A stretch of 64,000 nucleotides of DNA from positions 186,001 to 250,000 of the forward strand of contig NZ_BAABFN010000002.1 of assembly GCF_039541075.1 (NCBI RefSeq), read 5' to 3'. Shown one piece after another: positions 32,700-40,707 of this stretch. The stretch is from Compostibacter hankyongensis. GTDB taxonomy: Bacteria; Bacteroidota; Bacteroidia; Chitinophagales; Chitinophagaceae. A program made the position numbers and the translations under genes. A model generated the notes under the pieces. It had not been told where the DNA came from. It saw only the letters and a program-made list of their open reading frames with translations, and ran no database searches. The stretch's first letter is position 1. Every line of letters starts with the position of its first letter.

Positions 32700-34076
32700 T
32701 TATCCTTCTTTGCTCATCTCGGCAAAATACCGGTGGAAATAGGGAATCGTCTCGATGCCCTTGTAATAATTGAAGAGGTCGAATTTCTCATTGGGCGAAT
32801 GGAGATTGTCGTTGTCCAGGCCAAAGCCCATCAGCACGCTCTTTGTCTTTAATACTTCTTCAAAAAGGGCCACGATGGGTATGCTGCCGCCTCCGCGGGT
32901 AGGGATAGGTTCTTTCCCGAAAGTGGTTTCGATGGCTTTGCCGGCCGCCCGGTAAGCCACGGAATCCACCGGCGTTACGGCGGGTTCTCCCCCATGGAGG
33001 GCCTTCACCTTTACGGTGACCCCTTCCGGGGCGATATGGTTGAAATGATCGGTGAACAGCTTTTCGATGGTATGGGAGGTCTGGTTGGGCACCAGGCGCA
33101 TGGATATCTTGGCATGAGCCTTGGCCGGCAGCACCGTCTTTGCGCCTTCCGCGGTATAGCCGCCCCAGATGCCGTTTACTTCAAGCGTCGGCCGTATGCC
33201 GGTACGCTCCAGGGTGGTATAGCCTTTTTCGCCCCAGAGCGCTTTTATGCCCAGATCTTCCTTATAGGCCTCCGCATCAAAGGGAGCCTTGTTCAGCGCT
33301 GCCCGCTCTGCCGCGCTCAGCTCGGCTACCTCGTCGTAAAAACCGGGGATGGTAATGCGGTTGTTTTCATCGTGAAGCGAAGCGATGAGCTGGCAAAGCA
33401 CGGTGGCCGGGTTGGCGACCGCTCCGCCGTAGACGCCGCTGTGCAGGTCGCGGTTGGGTCCGCTCACTTCCACTTCCATATAAGCCAGTCCGCGCAGTCC
33501 CGTTTCCAGTGAAGGGTGTTCCATGCTCAGCATGGAGGTATCGGAGATCAGCACGATATCGGTCTGCAGCTTTTCCTTGTTTTGCCGTAAAAAGTCCGGC
33601 AGGCTTTCGGAGCCCACCTCCTCCTCTCCTTCTATCATGAATTTGACATTACAGGAAAGGGTCTGGGTCTGTACCAGGGTTTCGAAGGCCTTGACGTGCA
33701 TATAAAACTGCCCCTTGTCGTCGCAGGCCCCGCGGGCATAGATACGGCCGTCTTTGATGACCGGCTCAAAAGGACCGCTGTGCCATAGGTCCAGCGGGTC
33801 CGGCGGCTGTACATCGTAATGTCCGTACACGAGTATGGTCGGGTGTCCGGGACCGATGATCTTTTCGGCATAGACGATGGGATGGCCGGCCGTAGGGCAG
33901 ATTTCCGCCTTGTCGGCCCCCGCTTCCAGCAGGCGCTTCTTTACAGCTTCGGCGCAGCGCCGGGTATCTTCACGGTGACGGCTGTCTGCGCTTACCGAAG
34001 GGATGCGCAGCAGCTCGAGCAGCTCCTGCAGGAAGCGGTCCTTGTTTTTTTCCTGATAGGTTTTCCAGGCTTGCAT
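32700..34076 (-). CDS. M20 family dipeptidase/metallopeptidase
   Basis: A 458-residue cytosolic di-zinc peptidase of the CNDP/PepV-like M20 group. The metal ligands and catalytic residues are visible: GHYDVQPPDP, GACDDKGQFYMH, the general base in EGEEEVGSESL, and DTSML. NRDLHSGVYGGAVANP marks the dimerisation/lid domain, and LDNDNLHSPNEKFDLFNYYKG supplies the last ligand His. Length is typical (about 455). Likely cleaves dipeptides; exact specificity unknown. Confidence 0.94.
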   Translation of the reverse strand: MQAWKTYQEKNKDRFLQELLELLRIPSVSADSRHREDTRRCAEAVKKRLLEAGADKAEICPTAGHPIVYAEKIIGPGHPTILVYGHYDVQPPDPLDLWHSGPFEPVIKDGRIYARGACDDKGQFYMHVKAFETLVQTQTLSCNVKFMIEGEEEVGSESLPDFLRQNKEKLQTDIVLISDTSMLSMEHPSLETGLRGLAYMEVEVSGPNRDLHSGVYGGAVANPATVLCQLIASLHDENNRITIPGFYDEVAELSAAERAALNKAPFDAEAYKEDLGIKALWGEKGYTTLERTGIRPTLEVNGIWGGYTAEGAKTVLPAKAHAKISMRLVPNQTSHTIEKLFTDHFNHIAPEGVTVKVKALHGGEPAVTPVDSVAYRAAGKAIETTFGKEPIPTRGGGSIPIVALFEEVLKTKSVLMGFGLDNDNLHSPNEKFDLFNYYKGIETIPYFHRYFAEMSKEG

Positions 34077-34157
34077 AATGGAGATGTTTTGGTAAAGAGA
34101 CGGGCAAGTTTAACGGATTTGGGAGAAATAAAAAAATAAACACCCCTTCCTAAAGCA

Positions 34158-34190
34158 AAAGCCACCGTTCGGGAGAACGATGGCTTTCCG
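34158..34190 (-). terminator. Terminator of the Lys/His-rich small protein
   Basis: AAAGCCACCGTTC-GGGA-GAACGATGGCTTT forms a 13-bp stem with one G-U pair. On the minus strand it is followed by TTGCTTTAGG, 20 bases after the stop of the upstream gene. Confidence 0.7.
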
Positions 34191-34207
34191 GTTGATGTTT
34201 TGCCTGC

Positions 34208-34411
34208 CTACTTGCCGCTTCCTGCAGCGTCGCTTTTAGAAGCTTTCTTCGCCGTCTTCTGCGCATTTTTGTGGTGCGTCTTGGCGTGATGCTTTTTGGC
34301 TACCTGCGTTGTGGTGGCCTTGGCTTTCTTTGCCTGCTGAGTGCCGGTCTGGGCAAACGCAGTAGCCCCCACAAAGGCAGTAAAGGCTACGAGCAACATG
34401 ATCTTTTTCAT
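34208..34411 (-). CDS. Small secreted Lys/His/Ala-rich protein
   Basis: A 67-residue protein. Residues 1-20 form a signal peptide (MKKIMLLVAFTAFVGATAFAQ), and the mature part is a low-complexity, strongly basic chain rich in Lys, His, Ala and Thr (VAKKHHAKTHHKNAQKTAKK). Two further Met codons lie just upstream; MKKIML is the most natural start. Similar short basic exported proteins are common in Bacteroidota and uncharacterised; it could bind polyanions or metals. It has its own terminator. Confidence 0.75.
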   Translation of the reverse strand: MKKIMLLVAFTAFVGATAFAQTGTQQAKKAKATTTQVAKKHHAKTHHKNAQKTAKKASKSDAAGSGK

Positions 34412-34556
34412 CATAAACATTTTTGGGTGATAATGATGATACTAAGGTAGGATGCCTCCGGATATGCCGGCGTTAAGTACCTGTTAAGAAGCGTTAACGG
34501 GTCGTTAATGCGGGTTTGAAGTTTCTGGTTTCTCAGTTTCCGGTTTTATTGGTCTG

Positions 34557-34624
34557 AAGTTTAACGTCTAAAGTCTAAAGTTGATTTGCCTGGAATGGAA
34601 CCTTAGACGTTAGACGTTAAACTT
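34557..34624. repeat. Long inverted repeat of intergenic repeat type
   Basis: The arm at 34557-34578 pairs with the arm at 34603-34624 over 22 bases with a single mismatch, separated by 24 bases whose ends also partly pair. The arms are built from repeats of GTCTAAAG and TTAGACG words. It looks like a miniature repeated element or a long RNA hairpin, not a standard terminator. Confidence 0.7.
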
Positions 34625-34671
34625 TAAACTTAAAATGCCTTTCACCTTTCGCCTTTACCCTTTTACCTTCT

Positions 34672-34947
34672 TTACCGGTCCGAATGACCCAGGTCTTTCC
34701 CGGGGCTGATGCGGTCGCGCACCCATTGCTTCAGCGTTTTGATCTCGGGGAAGCCGGAGGCTTCATGCCGGTCAAAAAGGAGGGCGTCGTTCAGGTAGAT
34801 ATGATAGCGGCCGCCGGTTGCGCTGGGTTTGAGGGTTACGCTGTCCAGCTCCGTGGTAAAGGTAGTCAGCAGCTCCTGCGCCATATAGGCGGCTCTCAGC
34901 AGCCATCCGCATTTGGGACAGTATTCTATAACGATCTGGTTGGGCAT
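34672..34947 (-). CDS. SelT/SelW/SelH (Rdx) family protein
   Basis: A 91-residue thioredoxin-like protein with the redox motif YCPKCGW near the N-terminus, where eukaryotic members have Sec, and KPSATGGRYHIYLNDALLFDRHEASGFPEIKTLKQWVRDRI. It lies downstream of the cold-shock gene on the same strand but beyond that gene's terminator. Its substrate is unknown. Confidence 0.9.
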   Translation of the reverse strand: MPNQIVIEYCPKCGWLLRAAYMAQELLTTFTTELDSVTLKPSATGGRYHIYLNDALLFDRHEASGFPEIKTLKQWVRDRISPGKDLGHSDR

Positions 34948-34982
34948 CGGGAGTATGGTTTCCTTAAAGATAAATCATTTCA

Positions 34983-35010
34983 TAAAAAAAGTCCCGCCTC
35001 AGGCGGGACT
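34983..35010 (-). terminator. Terminator of the cold-shock gene
   Basis: AGTCCCGCC-TGA-GGCGGGACT, a perfect 9-bp stem with a 3-base loop, followed on the minus strand by TTTTTTTATG. It lies 28 bases after the cold-shock stop. Confidence 0.93.
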
Positions 35011-35038
35011 AAAAACAAAACGCTTTGCATAAATGCTT

Positions 35039-35230
35039 TTATGCCAGTTTCACATTCACGGCATTCAGGCCTTTTTTGCCTTCCTGCAGCTCGAATGTTA
35101 CTTCGTCGTTTTCTCTGATTTCTTCAACCAGACCGGATACATGTACAAAGTACTCTTTTCCGGAGGCGGTGTCCTTAATAAAGCCATAACCTTTGGCGTC
35201 ATTAAAGAATTTTACGATTCCTTGTTGCAT
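35039..35230 (-). CDS. CspA-family cold-shock protein
   Basis: A 63-residue single OB-fold RNA-binding protein: GIVKFFNDAKGYGFIKDTASGKEYFVHVSGL contains RNP1 (GYGFI) and RNP2 (YFVHV). It is an RNA chaperone. The start at 35230 (MQQGIVKFF) gives the normal length; an upstream start would only add residues. A very good promoter and a perfect terminator bracket it as a single-gene unit. Confidence 0.96.
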   Translation of the reverse strand: MQQGIVKFFNDAKGYGFIKDTASGKEYFVHVSGLVEEIRENDEVTFELQEGKKGLNAVNVKLA

Positions 35231-35258
35231 TATAAAAATTTGATAAAAAAATGAGGAG

Positions 35259-35290
35259 CAAAGATAGGTTAAAAAAACCGGTCCGTCCAA
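35259..35290 (-). promoter_or_regulatory. Cold-shock gene promoter
   Basis: On the minus strand: TTG (35288-35290), 21 bases, TATCTTTG (35259-35266). An exact -33/-7 match, leaving a leader of about 22 bases rich in A and T. Confidence 0.8.
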
Positions 35291-35566
35291 ATGTTTATTG
35301 CGGTTCCGGGAAATTGTTGCCGGGCATACGTCTCTGGCCCCAGCGCGACGGTCCCGGCCTGAGAAAAGAAAAACGGCGTTTTAAGGGAAATAGACATCCG
35401 GAAGGGGCTGCCCCCGGGGGGGCTGGAAGAATAGGCACAATGTTTGCAAAAGGGCATGCGTTATATAAGCCTGTTGGTATGAAACCGAGTCTGATATCCC
35501 TATACTATGGGGATATTTTAGTTTATGGAGGTTTCATGCGGCCATTAAAACACAAAAACATCGACC
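35291..35566 (+). other. Upstream region of the DUF4382 gene with a hairpin
   Basis: With the cold-shock promoter this completes a 336-base gap. It contains a GC-rich patch near 35400 and a dyad ATATCCC-N9-GGGATAT (35494-35516) about 50 bases before the DUF4382 start, a possible operator. No gene seen. Confidence 0.5.
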
Positions 35567-36391
35567 ATGAAAAAGCAAACGCTTACAGCATGGGGAGCTG
35601 CGGCTTTCCTGCTACTGACGGCTGTCTCGATCTCCGGTATAACGGGCTGTCAGAAATCGGAAGATCAGGGCGGGAATTCCCGTCTGGAGATTTATCTGAC
35701 GGATTCCCCTGGAGATTATCAGGCGGTATGGATTGATGTACAAAAGGTAATGGTGAACAGCTCCAGTGATACTTCAGATGAAGGCAGCGGGTGGGTTGAG
35801 GCTCCCCTGCTCCGTCCGGGTCTTTACAACCTGCTTGATCTCCGCAACGGTACGGATACGATCCTGGCTGCTGTAGACCTTCCCGCCGGGCGGATCTCGC
35901 AGATCAGGCTGGTGCTGGGCGATAGCAACCTGCTGGTTCTCAAGGACGGCACGGAAGTACCCCTGAAAACACCTTCGGCACAACAGTCCGGGCTGAAGCT
36001 GAATGTGAATGCCGATCTTACCCCCGGTATACCCTATGCCCTGGTGCTGGATTTCGATGCAGCCAGATCCATCGTATCGGCCGGAAAGAGCGGACAGTAT
36101 CTCCTCAAACCCGTGATCAGGACCTTTGCCAAAGCAGCCGGAGGGGCTATTGAAGGCGTGGTGCTTCCCGATTCTGCCCATGCGGTGGTTACGGCTGTTG
36201 TGGGTACGGATACCCTCGGTACAATACCGGATGATGCAGGGGCCTATAAATTGTGGGGTATACCGGCGGGCAGCTATCAGCTTATCTTTGCCGCAGATAC
36301 CGCTACCGGTTTCCGGAGCGATACCCTTTCCGGCGTCCAGGTGAATACCGGGGAGGTAACTACTGCCGATACGGTTTGGCTGACCCGTTGA
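35567..36391 (+). CDS. DUF4382 lipoprotein
   Basis: A 274-residue lipoprotein: signal peptide with lipobox SGITGC (Cys about 28). The DUF4382 domain (SRLEIYLTDSPGDYQAVWIDVQKVMVN, LLDLRNGTDTILAAVDLPAGRISQIRLVLG, LKLNVNADLTPGIPYALVLDFDAARSIV) spans about 38-185. A carboxypeptidase-regulatory-like beta-sandwich (GAIEGVVLPDSAHAVVTAV, IPAGSYQLIF) follows at the end. This is a usual architecture for periplasmic or surface lipoproteins of Bacteroidota with unknown role. Confidence 0.92.
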   Translation: MKKQTLTAWGAAAFLLLTAVSISGITGCQKSEDQGGNSRLEIYLTDSPGDYQAVWIDVQKVMVNSSSDTSDEGSGWVEAPLLRPGLYNLLDLRNGTDTILAAVDLPAGRISQIRLVLGDSNLLVLKDGTEVPLKTPSAQQSGLKLNVNADLTPGIPYALVLDFDAARSIVSAGKSGQYLLKPVIRTFAKAAGGAIEGVVLPDSAHAVVTAVVGTDTLGTIPDDAGAYKLWGIPAGSYQLIFAADTATGFRSDTLSGVQVNTGEVTTADTVWLTR

Positions 36392-36434
36392 GTTTTGGCG
36401 CTTTAAAGCGAGACAAGAATAGAAATTTGATCAG

Positions 36435-36467
36435 GTCTGCCCCGGTGTTGCCGGGGCAGACTTTTTT
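36435..36467 (+). terminator. Terminator of the DUF4382 gene
   Basis: GTCTGCCCCGG-TGTTG-CCGGGGCAGAC followed by TTTTTT, an 11-bp perfect stem. The murI stop codon on the other strand is inside the T-run. Confidence 0.93.
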
Positions 36468-37287
36468 ATAGGTCTACGTGGACAGACCGGGTAGCTGCAC
36501 CGAAAAATATCTCCGCCTGCCGGTCAAACATGACAGGGTCGTCTGTGGTGCAGAAGGTACGGGTGCCCCCGCGGCTGCAGCGGGCCGCCATTTCCGGGTG
36601 GCGTTCCAGGTAATCGGCCAGGCTCGCCGCTACGATATCTCCCTGAGCATAGGCTTCTACTCCTTCCGGCAGATACTGCTTTATCTTGGGCAGCAGCAGG
36701 GGATAATGGGTACAGCCCAGCAGGAGTGCGTCTATCCCGGGAGCGCTCCCGAGCAGGTCATCGAGCTTTTTGCGGATAAAATAATCGGCGCCATCGCTTT
36801 CCGCCTCGCCATTCTCCACGAGGGGCACCCACATGGGGCAGGCTTCCTGGAAGACCTGTATATCGGGAAAGAACTTACCGACTTCTATCGGGTATGATCC
36901 CGAGGCGACGGTCCCTGCCGTGGCCAGCACCCCTATCTGCCGGCTGCGCGTCAGGTTGCCGGCGATCTCGGCGGTAGGCCGGATTACGCCCAGCACCCGG
37001 CGGGAGGGATCCAGCAGGGGAAGGTCACGCTGCTGTATGGTCCTCAGTGCCTTGGCAGAAGCCGTATTGCAGGCCAGGATCACCAGGTGGCAGCCCTGTT
37101 CGAAAAGGTATTTTACGCATTCGAGCGTAAAGCGGTGAACCGTGTCGAAGGAGCGGGTGCCGTAGGGCGCCCGGGCATTATCGCCCAGATACAGGTAATC
37201 GTATTCCGGTAGGTGCCGGATAAAGGATTTCAGCACGGTCAGACCGCCGTAGCCGGAATCAAAAACGCCTATAGGTCCCGCTGTCAT
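36466..37287 (-). CDS. murI: Glutamate racemase
   Basis: A 273-residue cofactor-independent racemase making D-glutamate for peptidoglycan. It shows IGVFDSGYGGLTVLKSF at the N-terminus, YLGDNARAPYGTRS, the two catalytic cysteines in LACNTASA and LLGCTHYPLL, and GVIRPTAE. Length normal. The stop codon overlaps the T-tract of the convergent terminator. It is divergent from the DUF763 gene. Confidence 0.96.
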   Translation of the reverse strand: MTAGPIGVFDSGYGGLTVLKSFIRHLPEYDYLYLGDNARAPYGTRSFDTVHRFTLECVKYLFEQGCHLVILACNTASAKALRTIQQRDLPLLDPSRRVLGVIRPTAEIAGNLTRSRQIGVLATAGTVASGSYPIEVGKFFPDIQVFQEACPMWVPLVENGEAESDGADYFIRKKLDDLLGSAPGIDALLLGCTHYPLLLPKIKQYLPEGVEAYAQGDIVAASLADYLERHPEMAARCSRGGTRTFCTTDDPVMFDRQAEIFFGAATRSVHVDL

Positions 37288-37337
37288 GGCTGCAAATTAG
37301 CATTTTTCTGCCGTCATCTGTTTGGCGGCTGCTTTAT

Positions 37338-37360
37338 TTTTGCTAATTTCATTAGCAAAA
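37338..37360. promoter_or_regulatory. Dyad between murI and the DUF763 gene
   Basis: TTTTGCTAAT-TTC-ATTAGCAAAA, a perfect 10-bp inverted repeat, 8 bases before the DUF763 start. A further ATTAGCA half-site lies next to the murI start (about 37296). It is a likely operator for one or both genes. Confidence 0.65.
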
Positions 37361-37368
37361 TCCCATTG

Positions 37369-38577
37369 ATGAGACATTCCGGAACTGCCGACCTGCCCCT
37401 GCATTATGGCAAGGTGCCTCCCTGGCTGGCCCAGCGCATGGCCCGGCTTGGCGGCGCTATTGTGGAGGCGGTGGTGATGGAGTACGGTCTTTCGGCCTTC
37501 CTGGAACGGATCAGCCATCCTGCCTGGTTCCAGTCGCTTGGCTGTGTGCTGGGGATGGACTGGCATTCTTCGGGCATCACCACTTCGGTGATGGGCGCGC
37601 TGAAAAAAGCGCTCAATCCCCGGGCCGCGGAGCTTGGCATCTATATCTGCGGCGGGCGGGGACAGCATTCCCGGGATACGCCGGCAGAGCTTTTGCGGAT
37701 TGCCGGTCGGACGGGATTGGACGGTGACCGGCTGGTGCACTGCAGCCGGCTGGCGGCTAAGGTGGACAATACGGCCATACAGGACGGTTTTCAGCTGTAT
37801 CTGCATTCGTTTATCCTTACCCGTGAGGGCGAGTGGGCGGTCGTACAGCAGGGTATGAACGGCGCTACCGGGCTGGCCCGGCGCTACCACTGGCATTCTG
37901 CCGGTATCCGTTCATTTACCGATACGCCCCATGCAGCCGTTTTCGGCCGTCCCGCCGGACATCCTATCCTCAACCTGGTGGACCACGCCGCCCTGCCGGC
38001 GCAGCAGGGTATCCTGCAGACCCTTACGGAGATGCCGCCGGAGCAGCTGCTCAGCGAGATACCCCGCATGCGGTTGCCGGCGCATCACGACGTCCGGGCC
38101 GGAGATGTAAACCTCAAAAGGCTGGGCGCAGTGCTGGCCCTGGCGCAGGCGCAGCCTCCCGGCGATTTCTCCGCGCTGCTGTTGCTGCCGGGTGTAGGTC
38201 CCCGTACGCTGCAGTCGCTGACGCTGGTCAGTGAAGTCATCCACGGCACCCCTTCCCGTTTCCGGGACCCGGCGCGTTTTTCCTTTGCACATGGCGGCAA
38301 GGACGGACATCCTTTCCCGGTGCCCCTGAAAACGTATGACGAAACGATCAGCGTGCTGGAAACCGGTATCCGGAAAGCCCGTATCGGGGACCGGGAAAAG
38401 CAGGATGCGATTCATAAGCTGCACGGGATGGCGCAGGAGGTAGAAAAAGAGTTTGTGCCCAACGAACGGTTTGGGGAGCTGGTGGAGCGTGAACGACGGG
38501 AGTCTTACCGGTATGGCGGAAGAACGGTGATGGGAAAGGCGCAGCCACCGGGCGGACAGCTGTCGCTATTTACATAA
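37369..38577 (+). CDS. DUF763 domain protein
   Basis: A 402-residue protein of DUF763, shared by bacteria and archaea and uncharacterised. It shows the family segments GTADLPLHYGKVPPWLAQRMARLG, IYICGGRGQHSRDTPAELL, DGFQLYLHSFIL, WAVVQQGMN, GLARRYHWHS, PAHHDVRAGDVNLKRLG and SYRYGGRTVMG. Residues about 265-290 read LLLLPGVGPRTLQSLTLVSEV, a helix-hairpin-helix-like motif, which suggests DNA binding or processing (inference). Start 37369 places the conserved segment at the N-terminus and lies just after a dyad. Its last 8 bases overlap the convergent sufT gene. Confidence 0.9.
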   Translation: MRHSGTADLPLHYGKVPPWLAQRMARLGGAIVEAVVMEYGLSAFLERISHPAWFQSLGCVLGMDWHSSGITTSVMGALKKALNPRAAELGIYICGGRGQHSRDTPAELLRIAGRTGLDGDRLVHCSRLAAKVDNTAIQDGFQLYLHSFILTREGEWAVVQQGMNGATGLARRYHWHSAGIRSFTDTPHAAVFGRPAGHPILNLVDHAALPAQQGILQTLTEMPPEQLLSEIPRMRLPAHHDVRAGDVNLKRLGAVLALAQAQPPGDFSALLLLPGVGPRTLQSLTLVSEVIHGTPSRFRDPARFSFAHGGKDGHPFPVPLKTYDETISVLETGIRKARIGDREKQDAIHKLHGMAQEVEKEFVPNERFGELVERERRESYRYGGRTVMGKAQPPGGQLSLFT

Positions 38578-38917
38578 ACCCCAATTGCAGCTTCGCTTCT
38601 TCGCTCATCATGTCCTGGGTCCAGGGCGGGTCAAAGACAATGTCCACCGTTACTTCCCCGGCATCATAGATACCCTGGAGCTTGGTTTTTACTTCCTCGG
38701 GAAGGCTCTGTGCGGCGGGACAAAAAGGCGAGGTGAGCGTCATCACCACCTGAATGCTGTTGTGTTCGCCGATATTGACCTCGTAGATCAGGCCCAGCTC
38801 CCAGATGTTGACGGGTATTTCCGGATCATAGCAGGTCTGGATCAGAGAAATGGCTTCATCCCTGATCTGGTCCCCGCTTCTGCCGGTTGCTGCTGTATTT
38901 TTCGTTTGTTCTTCCAT
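38570..38917 (-). CDS. sufT: Iron-sulfur assembly factor, SufT/DUF59 (MIP18-like)
   Basis: A 115-residue MIP18/DUF59-domain protein: DEAISLIQTCYDPEIPVNIWELGLIYEVNI, then VVMTLTSPFCPAAQSLPEEVKTKL with the conserved Cys, and VTVDIVFDPPWTQDMMSEEAKLQLG. Family members help mature [Fe-S] proteins. It is the last gene of the suf operon, supporting that role. Confidence 0.92.
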   Translation of the reverse strand: MEEQTKNTAATGRSGDQIRDEAISLIQTCYDPEIPVNIWELGLIYEVNIGEHNSIQVVMTLTSPFCPAAQSLPEEVKTKLQGIYDAGEVTVDIVFDPPWTQDMMSEEAKLQLGFM

Positions 38918-38971
38918 GATGCTTTTGGGGCGGCGCGTTCCGGTTTTTATCCGGTCGCTGCCTGCCGGTTT

Positions 38972-39406
38972 TTACTTTTCCAGCTGCTGCCGGTAGCCGA
39001 GGGCGTAAAGCTTCATCTTTTTGATCATCGCGGCAAAGCCGTTGGAGCGCTGAGAGCCGATCACGCGGTTCATGCCGATCCTGTCGATAAAGTAAAGGTC
39101 CGAACCGAGGATCTCGCCGGGCGTGCGGCGATCCCACAGCCGGATCAGCAGGCTGATGAGGCCCTTGGTGATATCGGTATTGCTGTCTGCCATAAAATGC
39201 ACTTTCCCGTCTTCCAGGGCGGTGGTGAGCCATACCTTGGACTGGCAGCCCTTTACAATATTTTCTTCCGTCTTGTATTTTTCTTCCAGGGGAGGCATCT
39301 TGCCGCCCAGCTCCATGATATAAAAAATGGTGCTTTCCATATCATCGCCCAGCAGTGAGAATTCATCTATGATCTCATCCTGGATATCGTTGATCGTCTG
39401 GTTCAT
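38972..39406 (-). CDS. sufE: Cysteine desulfuration protein SufE
   Basis: A 144-residue sulfur acceptor for SufS. The acceptor Cys is in IVKGCQSKVWL, followed by DSNTDITKGLISLLIRLWDRRTPGEIL and the helix IGSQRSNGFAAMIKKMKLYA, all hallmarks. Its start overlaps the sufS stop by ATGA, so the partners are translationally coupled. Confidence 0.95.
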   Translation of the reverse strand: MNQTINDIQDEIIDEFSLLGDDMESTIFYIMELGGKMPPLEEKYKTEENIVKGCQSKVWLTTALEDGKVHFMADSNTDITKGLISLLIRLWDRRTPGEILGSDLYFIDRIGMNRVIGSQRSNGFAAMIKKMKLYALGYRQQLEK

Positions 39407-40653
39407 TTTTTTCGCTTTCTCACAATCTGGCCCACCGTGTCCAGGAAATAATCCACTTCTTCCGGGGTATTATACACCGCGAAGGAGGCACGGTTGGTGC
39501 CTTCGATGCCTAAAAAGTCCATCAGCGGCTGTGTGCAGTGGTGACCCGTGCGGATGGCGATGCCCTTTGCATCGAGCATCATGCCCAGGTCGAAATGATG
39601 CAGCCCTTCCACCACAAAGGATACCACGCCGATCTTATGCGGGGCGGTTCCGATGATGCGGATGCCGGGAATGTCCTGCAGACCTGCCGTTATTCGCTCC
39701 AGCAGCTGTGCCTCATGCGCGGCAATGGCCGGCTTGCCGAGGTTGCTGACAAACTCGAGGGCGCGTTTCATGGCGATGACATCCCCGATATTGGGAGTGC
39801 CGGCCTCGAATTTATAGGGCAGCTCGTTAAACGTGGTCCGGGCAAAGGTGACTTCGCTGATCATCTCTCCCCCGCCCTGATACGGCGGCATGGCTTCCAG
39901 CAGCTCGCGTTTGCCGTAGAGGATGCCCATACCGGTAGGGCCGTAGAGCTTATGTCCGGAAAAGACCAGGAAGTCGCAATCCATCTCCTGTACATCCACC
40001 GGGCAGTGCACCACTGCCTGGGCGGCGTCGATCAGCACCTTCGCCCCGGCCTCGTGCGCCAGGCGGATAACGGTGTTGACCGGATTCACGGTCCCCAGCG
40101 CATTGGAAGCGTAGACCACGGAAACCAGGCGCGTTTTATCGCTCAGCAGCTTTTTGTATTCATCCAGGATCAGCTCTCCCGAGGTGGTGATGGGGATCAC
40201 CTTCAGCACCGCGCCGGTTTGCTCGCAAACCAGCTGCCAGGGTACTATATTGGAATGGTGCTCCATGGTGGAGATGATCACCTCGTCGCCCTTTTTGAGA
40301 AAAGTGCGGCCGTAGGTCTGCGCCACGAGGTTGATACCGCCGGTGGTGCCGCTGGTAAAGATGATTTCTTCTGCCTCACGGGCATGAATAAACGCTTGTA
40401 CAGCTTTACGGGTGGCTTCAAAATCGGCGGTGGCATGTTCCGCCAGGGTATGGATGCCGCGGTGGATATTGGCGTTGTAGTCATTGTAATACCGCGTCAG
40501 CGCGTCGATCACCTGCTGCGGCTTCTGAGTGGTGGCAGCGTTGTCGAAGTAAACCAGCGGATAACCGTTCACCTGCTGATGCAGTACGGGAAACCGGGCC
40601 CGCACGGCCGTGATATCTATTGACGGGGCATTGGATGTGGTGGTATCCTGCAT
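39403..40653 (-). CDS. sufS: Cysteine desulfurase SufS
   Basis: A 416-residue group II cysteine desulfurase. PLP-binding His/Lys region: SGHKLYGPTGMGILYG. Substrate/PLP positioning: TMEHHSNIVPWQ. Active-site Cys: RTGHHCTQPLMD, in the short loop of group II enzymes, which need SufE. Start 40653 (MQDTTTSN) or 40683 are both possible; the fold starts well after either. Lies between sufD and sufE. Confidence 0.96.
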   Translation of the reverse strand: MQDTTTSNAPSIDITAVRARFPVLHQQVNGYPLVYFDNAATTQKPQQVIDALTRYYNDYNANIHRGIHTLAEHATADFEATRKAVQAFIHAREAEEIIFTSGTTGGINLVAQTYGRTFLKKGDEVIISTMEHHSNIVPWQLVCEQTGAVLKVIPITTSGELILDEYKKLLSDKTRLVSVVYASNALGTVNPVNTVIRLAHEAGAKVLIDAAQAVVHCPVDVQEMDCDFLVFSGHKLYGPTGMGILYGKRELLEAMPPYQGGGEMISEVTFARTTFNELPYKFEAGTPNIGDVIAMKRALEFVSNLGKPAIAAHEAQLLERITAGLQDIPGIRIIGTAPHKIGVVSFVVEGLHHFDLGMMLDAKGIAIRTGHHCTQPLMDFLGIEGTNRASFAVYNTPEEVDYFLDTVGQIVRKRKK

Positions 40654-40707
40654 GGTATAAGACTTTTGTTTGGCTTTTGGCAAAAACAGATTGCGCGGCG
40701 GACCGGC

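Noticed and set aside
39538..40623. 361-codon plus-strand frame opposite sufS
   Set aside because: Complete antisense of a well-conserved enzyme; no family motif.
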